Positions 24,499-37,390 of a DNA stretch of 64,000 nucleotides are shown in pieces. The first letter of the stretch is position 1. Each line of letters starts with the position of its first letter. Below the pieces are notes generated by a model. It searched no databases. It saw only the letters and a program-made list of their open reading frames with translations, and was not told the origin of the DNA. This stretch comes from Rhea pennata (Eukaryota; Chordata; Aves; Rheiformes; Rheidae): assembly GCF_028389875.1 (NCBI RefSeq), contig NC_084702.1, forward strand, positions 56,368,053 to 56,432,052. The letters are read 5' to 3'. The position numbers and the translations under genes were made by a program.

Positions 24499-25529
24499 AA
24501 ATATGCACAATTAAAGCACTGCTTTTCAAAGCACTGCCACTTTTGATGCAGTCTGCCAGCAAAACTACCCTTTTGTAGGTGTAGCTTTTCCAACATTCGA
24601 GTGAAATAAAAAATATTACAAAAAGTTCTGATTTATTGCTGCATCTGCAGGGGTGGGAGGTTAGCATAGTGATGTTAGTTTGTGTGAGAATACTAGAAAA
24701 AGCTTATTGTATTGGTTTAGCCTAGTAATATAGAACTAGAAAGTTGTTGCTATTACTATACTTTCTCCTTCAATTTTTATATGAATGAATTAATTAAGAG
24801 AGATCCTCTGGAAGGAGGATGTTAGGAAATAAGAAAAGCTAATAGCATTCCTTTGTGCATGGTTTATGTACATGGTAACTGCAATTGTATGCTCAGACAC
24901 AGAAGCAGCAAACACATGCTCTGGTTACACATTTAACTGTAAACCACATGTGTAATTGGTGAGATCGTGTTAAACCGTTTTGTGAAACCATTTTTTAAAA
25001 TGTGGATCGATATTTTTTGGAGTTGAACTTGACACAGTGCAGAGAATGTTCGTCTGGAAGGATAAAGGTTCTTTCAAATATTCTTTCTTTCTGATGCCCA
25101 GGTACCAGCAGGTGCCGTTTTCTTCCAAGAGATGAGATTTGTGGAGCCTGAGCTCCCAGTTTACAGCAGTAATGTCAAATTACAGTAGTAATTTTACAAG
25201 GATATTCCGTGACATTATTTTTGGTTGATGATTACAGACACGTAGTAAATGAAATAATCTCTTTTTATGTCAATTATTAAAATAAATTTTATTACTGATT
25301 ATAACCAGCAGCTATGTGGAGCTGACCTTTTAGTGCTTTTTCTCAAAAGTAGTATTCTGGAATGAGCTTTTCATTTATTTTGTCACCATAATGTCTTTAA
25401 AGAATCATTATTTCTGAGGCAGAGATTTTTGAGAAAGGCGTCAGGTAAACCTGTGTAGCTGAGTCATTTTGTCTGTCGCTGTTTCTGACCTGCGAAGGTA
25501 GGCTGATAGAAGTTGTTTGTATTGGACAG

Positions 25530-25663
25530 GTTTATTATGATGAAGTTTAAATCAGTAACCTTTGAAGATTCCCTTTTTAAGAACTGTGTGTTTGAAGACA
25601 TCACTTCACTGAACACTTACTTCAGGAACTGTACTTTTGTGAATACCACCTTCTACAACACAG
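25530..25663 (+). CDS. SV2C: SV2C coding exon: luminal loop, pentapeptide-repeat-like core
   Basis: One base completes arginine, 44 codons follow and one base starts an aspartate codon. It reads FIMMKFKSVTFEDSLFKNC and then repeats a five-residue pattern with aromatic spacing (VTFED, SLFKN, CVFED, YFRN, CTFVN), the right-handed beta-helix core of the SV2 luminal domain. Two N-glycosylation sequons are present: N-C-T (25,627-25,635) and N-T-T (25,642-25,650). The donor ACAG|GTATTA and the G|AT join to the next exon keep frame. This is the part of SV2C known from family structures as the botulinum neurotoxin A contact region. Confidence 0.96.
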
Positions 25664-26893
25664 GTATTACAGGAAAAAAAAAGAATGTCCGTTGTTCAGC
25701 TGCATGTTCTCCTTTCACTGTTGTGCTCTGGTTGTAGTTTCTAATCTTCTAACAAGACGTTCAGGAAGCCTTCTTATAAGGAGTACAAAGCTATAAAAGC
25801 AACAGGGGTCAGTCATGAAATACCAGAAAAGAGCAAGGTTCCCAACAATAGGAACACATATTTTCATATGTATAAACAGAGTAAAAACATTTTTTTCTTT
25901 CAATTCAGTACAATGTAAATGAAAGTAGCATGTGGCCAACTAAGCTTACATCTGGAAGAATGCAGCACTTCTTACTGCTTTCCTGTCGCTCCAGGAATCA
26001 TATTAGTAATAGGGTCAGGTTTCGGAACGAGCAGTGCCCGGCGTTCGTTGCCTGGAAGGAAGGCATTCTTGATTCGGGGTTTTAAGGCTGACAGGAGCAA
26101 TAGGAAGGAAAGGGAAGTATAAGGAGAGATCTCTAAAATGGTATTTGGAGAAGAATGGCCTGAGCTGTTGCATGTAATAACACATCCATTTTCTTGTTCA
26201 ATAATGAATGCATGAAATGTCACCGCATCAACACTCAGTTTTCTAGTGGTGGCAGTCTGCTTTCAAAACCCAGCAGGATCTGACTGATAACTTTTGCAAC
26301 AATATTTGTGTTTCATTTAGAATTATTACAACAGGCAAAATTTAGGCTGAGTTTACAGAGCAGACATTAGCAAAATGTTTAATAATCAAAAAATTAATTT
26401 CCTCTCTAAGCACTATGAGTTAGGGTTACTCTGAATTCCCTAGGATCATTTGCCTTTAACCAAAATCCACGCAAACTGAGCATGATTGGCACTCTTAGCA
26501 GAAAGGATATCTGTCAGGCAAATGCTAGTTTGATACCAAGCAAAACTGAGGAACGCTGGCAGCACTCAGTGGCAGAAACTTGCAAATATCCCATGCTTTT
26601 CAGGCAAGACCAGCCTTTGCCGATAGGACATAACCAAATAAAGTGCAAGCAGAGGTGAAGTACATTAATATAATCTACTGACTTCAGGGCCCTAGTTCCT
26701 TACTTTTATGAGCTTTGCATATTTTTCTATGAAGATAAAAAGCTGTCAAAATTAACAGCCATAACTAGTCCCATTTTATGAAGCAGTATAAGGGCCTAGT
26801 TTTCACTAAGGTTGTCTAAGCTGGAATGTTTTTAATCAAAAAACATGTAGAGTCAAGTGTTAGTTGAATTTTTTCTTTTCCTTGTTTCCACAG
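25664..26893 (+). other. SV2C: SV2C intron (1.2 kb)
   Basis: Ends GTATTA and TTTCCACAG. The intron is ordinary AT-rich sequence, with no gene or recognisable repeat. Confidence 0.9.
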
Positions 26894-27097
26894 ATCTCGA
26901 GCAATATAAATTTGTTGACAGTGAATTTATAAATTGCACATTTTTCCACGTCAGGACAGGATGCCAGATCTCTTTTGATGACGACTACAGTGCCTACTGG
27001 ATTTACTTTGTTAATTTCCTGGGAACGCTGGCGGTGCTGCCAGGAAACATTGTGTCTGCTCTTCTGATGGACAGAATTGGGCGTTTGACAATGCTAG
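26894..27097 (+). CDS. SV2C: SV2C coding exon: end of luminal loop, TM8, MFS motif
   Basis: Two bases complete aspartate, 67 codons follow and one base starts glycine. It continues the beta-helix (DLEQYKFVDSEFINCTFF, with an N-C-T sequon at 26,932-26,940), passes the conserved TGCQISFDDDYSAYW, and enters TM8 (YFVNFLGTLAVLPGNIVSALL). It then gives MDRIGRLTML, the D-R-x-G-R major-facilitator signature of the second six-helix bundle. The donor is G|GTACGC. Mammalian SV2C as I recall it has an N-K-T sequon just before TGCQ; here the residues are H-V-R-T, so that site is absent. Confidence 0.97.
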
Positions 27098-27999
27098 GTA
27101 CGCGCTTCACAGGAAAATAGGAAGCAAACCCCACACTTAAAGCTATCCTGATAAAGTAGCATTTTCTCTTTGTAGAGGATTTAATTCAGAGAGGTAAGGA
27201 AAACAATTCCTTCCAACGGTATTCCTTATGGGGGATTCTAAGCGCTGTTTTAGAAAGCTCCCGGTTTAGAAAGTCTAGGAACAACGGGGTCTATAATCAG
27301 TTCTACTGTGGCACATTATCAGTCATTATTCTTCCACACTGGTATTACAAGACTGTAATTTAGGCATTTGGGATGAGATCTGGAACAGTGCTGACCTTTG
27401 GCTTGTCTTCGCTCTAGCTGAAAGGAGAGCAACATATACACAGGTTGGGGTTGGCTAGTGGAGCAGCTCCTGGCAATGACCTAGCGAGCAGTCCTTAGCC
27501 TGTTAGCCCTTTTGAAAAGTGACACAGCTGAAAGGTATCTACTGCAGAATATCTCCAATGACAAATCTGTTTTCAGTTTACTTTTATAAGCATATTTATT
27601 ATGTTCATTTTAGGAGCATATTTTTATAAAAATGCAATTCCTACTCATACTAGAGTGTATGAATGAGTTTTGTTTGATTGCAGGAGATGATAAACAATGA
27701 AGAATAGGGGTAATTTTTCCTAGATGACTTGTTTTGGGAGTTCAGAGGGGGTTCCAGTTTAATATTTTATGATATATTCTAATATTTGAGGAGTTACACT
27801 GTCAACTTTTTCCCTGAGCCCCTCATAACTTTTGTCTGCCAGACTGGTCTAGCCAGTGAAGGTTATCTCTTTAGCTTTTAACTCGGAACATATGGATCAG
27901 TTATTCACACACACTGTTTGAACAGAAATATTAGGCAAATGAAGATTATTCTTTAAATACAGCTCCACTTAATAATCGTTTCATCTGTCACATATATAG
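27098..27999 (+). other. SV2C: SV2C intron (0.9 kb)
   Basis: Ends GTACGC and CACATATATAG. The acceptor has a short pyrimidine tract (CATCTGTCACATATATAG). Nothing else is seen. Confidence 0.9.
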
Positions 28000-28159
28000 G
28001 TGGTTCCATGGTTCTTTCTGGCATAAGCTGTTTTTTCCTGTGGTTTGGGACTAGCGAATCCATGATGATAGGTATGCTTTGCCTCTACAACGGTCTCACC
28101 ATCTCAGCGTGGAACTCCCTTGATGTCATTACCGTGGAACTGTATCCTACAGACAGAAG
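28000..28159 (+). CDS. SV2C: SV2C coding exon: TM9-TM10
   Basis: Two bases complete glycine, 52 codons follow, then two bases of arginine; the donor is AG|GTAAGT. It reads GSMVLSGISCFFLWFGTSES (TM9), MMIGMLCLYNGLTISAWNSL (TM10), and the conserved DVITVELYPTDRR, the E-x-Y-P-T-x-x-R motif that major facilitators carry after TM10. The exon is near-identical to mammalian SV2C as remembered. Confidence 0.97.
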
Positions 28160-29774
28160 GTAAGTGCAGACATATCTTTATTCACCTTGCTGGGTCCATC
28201 TGTAGGTACCAGCAGAAATGGTAAACAGAAATGGTTAAATATGAGCTTTACAGCAGAAGTGATGTTTTGAATTGGCAAAACACATGAATAGCATGGGGAA
28301 AAAAATTGTTTGAGCTATTTGGCATGTATTTTGGATAAAATATCAACTAGTCAGAAAATACTACAAATGTAGTCTCATATGAAATACAATGGTCTAACTG
28401 CAACTTTTGTTTGAAATATTGCTTATCAATAGTATTTCTGAAAACATTAATATAACTACTGTGGGTTTCCCCTTGTGGAACAAGCTATGAAATCAGCATT
28501 TGGTCCAAAATAGCAATATTGCTGCATTTGCCTATTGATTATGAAATGGTGTGGGGATGATAATAAAAACCACTGGCTGGAGCTGAACAACATCTCCTGC
28601 CAAAGACTTTGGGTTTGAACCATGCTGAGCTGTTAATCAGTGTACTAAGAATTTGTATGCAAGGTCAATAGCAGTTGATACGTTCTCATCATTAATCACG
28701 TATAAGAATGTCTTGGCTGCTACTCCTGACTTTTCAAGGCTCTTGGAGAAAGACTCAGGACAGTTTTCATGCCCTGCAAGCACTGCTACTAGAAGTGAAT
28801 TTTTCCATTAGTGTTGAGGTATAAGATACTCTTTAAGGCTGATCTGATGTCACTGAATGAACTGTAGGAAGAACAGTCTAATCACACAGCTTAATGTCAA
28901 GGGTAAAAACATGAAAGTCATATTTTTTTGAATAGATTGGTATACTTTTTCTTTTTTTTCTCTTTAAAAAATAATTTCTGTGTAAGCTTGTGCAGATTCC
29001 TGCCAATGTGTGAAATGTGTTTTCTCTTATTACAGTACTATTTGTTATGTCATTCAGTAAAAGTTTCAAATAGGTTGAAAAACAAATTCCAAAAATTTAT
29101 AAATGTTTAATACTTTGCTGGCAGTTCTGAGTTTTAGGACACAGATGCATCTGGCTTTGGTGATGTTCATTAGGAGAAAGGAGCCTGTAGACTGGATTGA
29201 ATATTCATCTCTGCTTTCTTTTCATTGGCATTTTATTTTAATTTATGCTTCTTTACACGAGAAATTAATCCTTATTTTTGTGGTTATGTCCAACCATACT
29301 GTGCTACTCATGAATCCAAAGCATTAAGTTTTTATAGCACTTCTGTTTTCATTCCACCTCAGGAAATTTCTCTTCTGGCAATAATTATGCCATTAGTCAA
29401 GCTTTATGGTATAATTTTAATAAACATCTTTTATAAATAGATATTTTCTTAGAATTCATGAATGTAGTAACCATAAATATTTTCTTAAAATGAAATAGAG
29501 AAGAATAATTGTGGTAAAACCCATTTATTTTAAAGGAAGAAAAAAATAATCGTCAGTACTAGGAATGATAAAACAAACATTACTGATGATACCCCTTCTA
29601 GAGCATCTGCTTTTGGAGCTAATAGTTGTATAGAAGTTTCTACTAGCATTGAGATTGTAGCACTTTTTTCCCCATTTTCTTTGTTAAAATTTTATGCTTG
29701 CAAGAATAGTTGTATGGAATTCCACCATGAAAAATTACTTCCAGGTACGGGGTTTTTTGGAAACAACTCACATA

Positions 29775-29840
29775 GAAAATATATTGTTTTATATTATATT
29801 ATATTTTATATATTATATATATTATATGTTTTATATATCA
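29775..29840. repeat. TATAT-type AT-rich repeat
   Basis: Imperfect TTATAT/TTATA units over about 65 bases. Confidence 0.85.
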
Positions 29841-32800
29841 GTATAAAAAGGCTAATAGGCCAATCTACCTGCCTCAGAAAAGGCATTGCTAATATATAAT
29901 AAAGGTGACATTTTTCCCCAAAGTTCTGGTCCCTCCTCTACCGTTTTTTGTCTGTTGGGTTATAAGGAAATGGGCAGTTCTGGAAGTCTGTTCCTAGCCT
30001 TTTAGATTGGAGTAAGGCTGTACCTGTGTTCATAAAACTGCAGGGACTCGTAGCCTATTTTCCACAATTCTTTACCGGATATTTTGTATCTGGCTGGCTC
30101 CGGTTTTAAAGGCCTCCATACCCACCTCTAATGGTCCTGTTTGTCCTTCTAAGACTTCTTTGATCTCCACAGCCTAGTATGACTTGTCACAGTTTGCCAG
30201 GAATTCCCGGGTATTGCAAGGGGCCCAGGACAGGACAGCCTTTCCAGGCGAATGTGGTACACGGAGCTGCCTGATCTCGGTCCTGCACACTCAAGAGGAT
30301 GTGCTCTGCTTTCATTTCAGACGCACTTTTCAGACTTGCTCGCTGGATCCACCGTTAATGTGGTCCTAAAAGTGGCTTCCCATTTTCCCCTAAAAGACAA
30401 TCTAGATGCAACCATTTGGTTCACTGTATCACTGTTTTGCTACTCTGCTACGTACTCTTCCCTTGCTCCCGACCAGTGACATGACTGGAAACCAGCAGCA
30501 AAGGGCAGCTGGAGATTGGGCTGGAAGAAAAGGATGTGGAAGGAGGCTGGTGAAACGCTCACATGCATGAGAGACCAGGCCCGGCAGCAACACCTCCTTT
30601 TCTTCCTGCGTGACTCCTCTTGGAAAGTAGCCAGTTGCCAAACTGTTGGGGGTTTGCCAGTGTCGTGCAGGCTAATACACAAGGTGTTTCATAAATCTCA
30701 CTCCAGCTTATTTATGAAAGACCATCTTGGCTTTCTGCCAGGCAAGGGTGTGGTGAGCAGTTTGGAAGCTTTCAGTGTATATAAGACACAGGACACGTTT
30801 CATTTTTCTCTTCAGCTACCCACAGGGCAGAATTAAAGTTGTTTCAGAATTTTCACAGACTTTTTTTCTTTATGAAACTTAAGTAGGTATACACACCTGC
30901 TAAAGTGAGAGAGATGTGACAGACTGTATAGATATCACACGGTTTTCAGGTAGATAAAGAAGTTATGTTAAAAGATAAAAGGTATGTTACAAATCCTAGT
31001 CATATGGACATTTACCTCCTCCAGGTAACACACACAGAGGTAATGAATAATCATTTCATAATATTAATTTGCTTTTACTTTTCAATATACAAACTTTAAG
31101 TGACACCAATGATGATAAGCTGTGATTTAGCTAATTTCTAATAAACGAGCAAGTTAACCCAGCTCCACAGTGTAAAGCAATTGTTTTACCTCCTCTTTTC
31201 TATCCTCTTTTCTCTCATCTTCTTAATGGCTTGTGTTATTCCGGATTGCTCCAGAGTCTGCAGGTTCTGAAAGTCTTTGGTCAATCATGACCCACCAGAG
31301 AACCAAGCTAAACTGTTCAGAGCTATGGAAGCTGTGCTCTGAAGGAGAGTTATTAAACTTCTCGTGCACATTTTTGGATGCTCCTAGAGTAATTTCTTAC
31401 TCTTCTATAAACCTAGTGTATTTTCAGAACACTGCCTTAAATGAAGTGATGTAGAACTTGAGGCACAGAAGGGAAAGATAATATTGTTAGAAATGACTCT
31501 AAGGGACTGATTTGACAAATGTGGGGCCTGGGTTTCAGTTACTGAGCATTTTACAGGAGGAAACAGACTTAAGGTATAACTTCCACTGCAGCTATGAGTG
31601 CTCTGCATGTCAGCAACCCAAATCTGAAAGTGCTAAGCTGAGCACCCAGAAAATGTGAAATGTGTACTTAATGACTACTTGATTTGGTTCAAGTGACTTG
31701 CCTAGCATCATACAGGAATTTTGTGATGGGGCAGAGATTATCCATTCCTCCTGACAGTGTTCAGCTGCCTTAACTGTGAGACTCTGCTTTCTCGTCTTGC
31801 AGTCCCCAACCCTAATGACAGTGCACCTTCCAACTTCTGCAACAGATGAGGCAAAGCAACTTTCCTTCACCGCATAACTGTTTTATCCCTCAAGCTCTCT
31901 TTGTTCTGTGCATTGGCACAATGATGTGGAAAAAAATACTATGTGATGAGGTAATTATAGATTGTGTTGCAATGTGTGTGCCTAAGGGGCTTGAATAACA
32001 TTACACAATTGCCTAGGTCTGCCTATAGTACACATATAAACTGAAGAAAGTTTAAAGCTCTCCAAAGAAATAATATTTAGGAAGATTTTAATGACTTTGA
32101 AACACAGTCATTGCATTCACATGAATGATAAGTATCTTCTTGTGAATTAACTTGGGAAGCACCAAGATTTTAAGTCAAGACTTACTAAGGAGTGGATACC
32201 ACAAATAAGCCAAACCTAAACAGATACTGGAATACAGCAAGTCACCTCCTTATATTTCCTGCAGAGTAAATCAAGGTCAGATTGCATCAAATAACCAACA
32301 ATTCATCAGTTTTACTATAGTTGCCAGACATCTGTTTTTTGCCAGGCATATTTAGAATTCAAGGTGTGCTATAAAATGAAGTCTGAAATGAAATCCTGTT
32401 CTGCTTTTTTTTTAATATCTCTGAAAGAAGTTCATAAAGGTTTGGTCATGATTGGGAAATCAGTCACCTATCTTCAGTTTATTATATATTTATCTTTTGC
32501 CTCTCTTCCTGAGCCCTGAGAATCTCTCTGTGCACTCATAACCATTATTCACAGGATATCTGAAGTCCAACATTTTATTGCTGTGGCTGTCGGAAGAGAA
32601 GTTTTCTGTTCTTTTCAGTTGTAATAGCAAAGTCATCAACTTACAGTGCACTTTCTGACAGCTCTTTTCTACTGCCATCCTGTGGATGTGGTTCAGCTGC
32701 ACTTTGCTGAGACTCGTGTTGGTGTTTTTCGCACGTGAAGTGCTTCAGCTATGCAGTCTCCTTCTTCTTCCCCGGCAGAGCAGGCATTGTGAATAATGAC

Positions 32801-33000
32801 CATTACGTTGTTCACTGAACTGAAAATAGTTTACTGTTTAACTACTGGAGATTTTGGTTTCTTACCCAGTCACGCTGAAGTCTGATAACAACTCAAAGAA
32901 TACTAGGCAGATATTCTCTGTTATTTATTGTGTATATTCTGCACTTATCACCAAAATATCTAGAGGCTTTACAAAATTCAAAATCCCTAGGATTGCTCTA

Positions 33001-33132
33001 GAGTCCCTCTTCTCCTCTACTGTGGTAGCACTCATCTTCTTAAATAGTTATTTATTTTTGGCAAGAGAGTCCCTCTTCTCCTCTACTGTGGTAGCACTCA
33101 TCTTCTTAGATAGTTATTTATTTTTGGCAAGA
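33001..33132 (+). repeat. 66-bp tandem duplication (two copies, one mismatch)
   Basis: The unit starting GAGTCCCTCTTCTCCTCTAC and ending TTTTTGGCAAGA occurs at 33,001-33,066 and again at 33,067-33,132. The only difference I see is A at 33,043 against G at 33,109. The unit is 22 codons long, so the surrounding chance frame stays open. The near identity implies a recent duplication. Confidence 0.97.
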
Positions 33133-35254
33133 CCATATTTCTATGGAAAAATTCTGAACAGTGTTCACACTGTTCTTTACTATCTTATTTTTATTCCATT
33201 GATTTCTTGTGGATATGGTATACACAGTGAATCTGGGTAGGATTTATTTGAAACAAAATCCTTATCTTCTACATTTGATGTCTTAGACCAGTCCTGGCTT
33301 GCAAAAGGCATCAAACTCATTTGAAATATTTTTTCAAGGATTATAACTTTTAAAAAGGCTTAGAGGTTTAGGATTTTAATTGTTTTGTTCTCCTTGTGAG
33401 AGCATTTGTCAAAGTAATTTAATTTTTCTCTTCCATCAGAAACCAGGCCTTTCTTATTTGCCTATTTTTTTCTGTTTTGTCTCTAGTTCTTTACTTACAT
33501 ACAGGAGGATGGGATCATCCCTTTTGAGGGATTCACAACCAAATTTTTTGGATTAGTAGTCCAAAGCAGAAAGGCAAATTCCAGGGGTCTGCTTGCACAG
33601 TGAAGACTGTAACTGGCGAGTCTATCATCTGAAAATGTCTAGACTTTAGAAAATTGGCCATTGCACATCCAGAAAATTCATAGTTTTCGTAGCCTTTCAG
33701 TGTTATCAACACCCGTGAAAACGGTATTCAGATTTTTTTCTAAAGTGTTGAATACCTATCAGCTAGGTGCTGTTGGTGCAGTTTGGCACTAGCTCTGGCA
33801 AGAAGGTCACCACATATCTGTGCTACACATTCAAGAGCAATCCAAAGGTGCTTGTAGGACAATGAAGTTGTTAAGTGTTATGACTATAAGCAATAGAAAA
33901 ATGGGGCCAAAGTATTTTATTTAAGTGTATAAGCACCTGGTCTAAGAAGCAGGATATGTGGCAACTGGGAAGCAAGGTCTTTTAATCTAGAGAGTTGGAT
34001 AATCCCTCCATTCTTAACTGTTTTGGATTCTTGCCATTTATTATGTGGGGTTTGTGTAAAAGGAAGCTAGCTATTTTCCTTGGTCACAGCTTTCCCAGCC
34101 CCTGAAGTAAAATACATTTAGAGAAATTCCTTTTTTCCTAACATACAGCTTTCTTGCTGATCTGACACTTCTATAGGACTTCTGCGTTGTTATTCTAGCA
34201 TTTCTGAAACCTGTAACCTTTTTTTAAAGCAAGTCGACTTTGATGCTCCAGCATCATCTGACTGATATGTTTGAGGGATTTATCGACATCTTCTAAATGG
34301 GCAAAGAATTCTTGCTATCGAACTACTTTGGCCAGTAATGAGGGTTGCTTGTGGATGCAAAAAGAGATTTTTGTGCCAGTTCTTTTCCCAGTAATTGATC
34401 AAGATAATGGAGACTGGTATAATTAGTAATGACTTCAGGCCTTTGGATTTCTTCACTTAGTTCATTCAGGATGCTGAGATGACACATCGTGTATCTTTGA
34501 TCATTTGCAGACTTTCTGTACACTCCAGCACTTTCCTGAAACACTGTAGCAAAGATGGTATTAGTTTTGCAGGAGAAGACTTGTGTATTTCAGCGTATAT
34601 GTTGCATGGCTTTTTTAAACTCCTCTAAATTCAGTAGAATGAACTATGAAGGGATGAATTAATACAGATTCTAGCTGATTTGAGTCAAAAGCACCTTTTC
34701 AAGAGAGGTGTTTGTTTTTTAAACCAACAAGTTCGGAATTTGCTGTCCCTATCCCTCAACAGTTTACTCAGTGACTTCAGTCTGAGCACACAACAAATTC
34801 ACATTCAGACACAGTATTAGAATCGAAGGATATAAAGGAGAATGTTGAACAGTGATACTACTTTTCAGGCACTGGTAGCAACACTTATATATTTAGACAT
34901 TTTACTTAAGCCTGTAAAAACCTTACTGTTTCTGTCACAGTGTATGTCACAATAAATGACCAGGCAAAATGATGTGCACATTATGCAGTTTAGGCAAAAA
35001 GACATGTGTGGAAACTGCTTAAAGATCAAGAGATTTAATTGCTGCTGGGTTCTTCATTTTGTATCACCAGAACACCAAGCCAGTAAAAATAGGCTTACTT
35101 TATCTTACTCTTTTTGTGACAATTTGTTAATATTAATGAGGCTAGACTAATGGCAACATCTCACAATTGGAAAAGCTGAATAAGTTAGATTTACAAAACA
35201 GAATGGGATTTTCAGTGCCAACAAACTACCTTAATTTTACTCAGATATAGGAAA

Positions 35255-35620
35255 TGTTCTATTATAATAATACAGATTTACCTTTTATTACAAATGGTAT
35301 TTTTATTACAAATATATAGTATTATAGAAATAGAAATACAAAATATTTAGTACAAAACCACAAACTATTTAATACAAATACAAAAAACACAAAATAAAAA
35401 ATTATAACTCAAATGTATACAAAATTATACAAAATTTACATTTACTATTTATGCAAATACAGTTCTTTCAATTTGTGCAATTTATGCAAATTGTACAAAT
35501 ACAAAATTAATACAAACTTGTACAAAATACAAATACAAAATTAATATACATACAAAATACTTAATATAATAATAAGTTTTATAAAAATACAATATTTTGT
35601 ATTACAAAATTAACTAAATC
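35255..35620. repeat. A-rich degenerate tandem repeat (ATACAAA-type)
   Basis: About 365 bases dominated by overlapping AATACAAAAT, TTATACAAA and TTGTACAAATAC words, more than 80 percent A+T. It looks like an expanded, decayed microsatellite. Confidence 0.85.
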
Positions 35621-37378
35621 CTTAATATGGCAATATTAGCTGTAGAACTGATAATAGTGCTAGATTATAGTGGCAGCACTGAATGTACTGTCTATAGAGC
35701 CCAGCACATGAAAATAAATGGTCCAAATTGTTCAGAAAATTGTATTCAGACCTAGTGTTATAACTAGGTGATGCAAGCAAATAGCATCTGTGAAACAGCT
35801 TTCCTTTACAAGATAATATAAAACAGCATCAAGTGTAAGTAAAACTTACCCATATGTTCTGTACTAATGCTTTTCCAAAGATTTCATGTTCAAATCTCTG
35901 TCCAAATTTGTATTATATAGATCTATGTATTCTTTTGTGAGTTCTAGTAACTCTCTGAATATATTGAGGCTGTTGATGGGTAAGTGTCCATTTTCTCTAT
36001 GTGAATACTCTTATTTTCCTGTAACTCTTATTTAGGACAAGTTTGGTTTCACATCAGTACTGAGAGCTAAAGTAATTGTATTTACATCTGCTGGCACTGG
36101 TTACAACCAATCACCACTATAACTTTAGAAATAGCTTTTATGCATAAACAAGGCCAAAATAAGAACATTTTGACTCTTTTCATGTCCTTCTTCCCCAGAC
36201 TTGTTCAAAATTGCTGCAGCCTGTTATTACCCCGTAAGATAAATTCTGTTTTCCAGGCTGGCTGTGCTATCTTTAACCTTTTCCTATCTGTCTGTGATAA
36301 AGTGTATCTTACCACAGTCTTTACTCTTCCTGATGCTCCTTCCTATCTCCACTGTAACTCATCCTGGGAGATGCATCGGTCTGAAGCTTCTTCACTGTCT
36401 GTAGCTTCTCCCCATTGTGGTCAGCTTCCTTCAGACAGTCTTCTGATGCTCGGCTTTATCTGCTCTTATGGTACAGATGTTTCTGTCTTAGCGACTTGGT
36501 GTTATTCTCTCATGGGCTTTGAAATGGGAAAGATTACTCCACTAGGGTGGCTCTTCACCACATATTTCAGCACAGCAGCACTTTGGGCTGTGGCCTATCT
36601 GTTGCTTGAGGGAGAGGACCTCTTCTCCTTTGATATCATGGTTTGCCTTTTCAGCATGAGAAAATAGTGCTGAAAGGAACTGTGACAGTTTATATCTACA
36701 CTCCCAGTAAGGACCGCATCTGCTTACTTTGAGATCTGTCTGGGCTGCTTTTAATGCTCTCTCAGACTTACTTCCTAGAAATTCAGACTTGTCTGAGCAC
36801 AGGACTTCTCTTCCTCATAGTCAACCTCAGTTTGATAACTAAGACTCTTTTTAGTCACTCAGTCCATTAGTATTTCTGTTAATCCTTGGCGTTTTCTCTC
36901 TGATGACAATTCTACATAATATTAACAAGAAAGAAATGTTTTGTTCTGAAGAATGTTATCATCCTCCTGATTCTTATTATTTTATCCCAGTACGCACAGT
37001 TTGAGCTCCAGATAGTCTTTCTTTTTTTACTTCTTAGAGATTTGAGGAATGTTAGAGATTCTACTATCATAAAGATATTTTTTTTGGTATGTTTTGTGCA
37101 AGGTTATTCCTGAAGCTATGAATCACACAGTCATGTCAAAACACAATTTGTTAAAATGATAGCAGTTCACACAGTGTATCTACATGTTACTATTTGCAAA
37201 ACTATGCAGATCAATGACTCTTGGTTTAGTTACCAAATATTACCAAAATCACACATGTACAAAGCAAAAACCTGTCTGAATTGCCTAAGTCATCCTTTCT
37301 GTTGGCAGTCCATTTTCTTTCCCTTTTCTCTAGAGTTTCTCAGATATCTCTTCTGCTCAAGGTTTTCTTTCTTTTTTT

Positions 37379-37390
37379 GGGGGGGGGGGG
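37379..37390 (+). repeat. G12 homopolymer
   Basis: Twelve G after a T-rich run, about 510 bases before the last coding exon. Confidence 0.95.

Larger units (their letters stand above)
20402..25529 (+). other. SV2C: SV2C intron (5.1 kb) hosting nested CR1 elements
   Basis: The intron has a weak donor (GTCTAG) and a purine-interrupted acceptor tract (TTGTTTGTATTGGACAG). Its first half is occupied by two nested CR1 LINE copies (20,619 to about 22,900). The remainder is AT-rich unique DNA with a TA-rich run at 24,450-24,498. Confidence 0.9.

Noticed and set aside
32854..33240. 128-codon frame containing a duplicated 22-residue segment
   Set aside because: The peptide repeat simply reflects the 66-bp DNA duplication in an intron. 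There is no homology and no splice signals.
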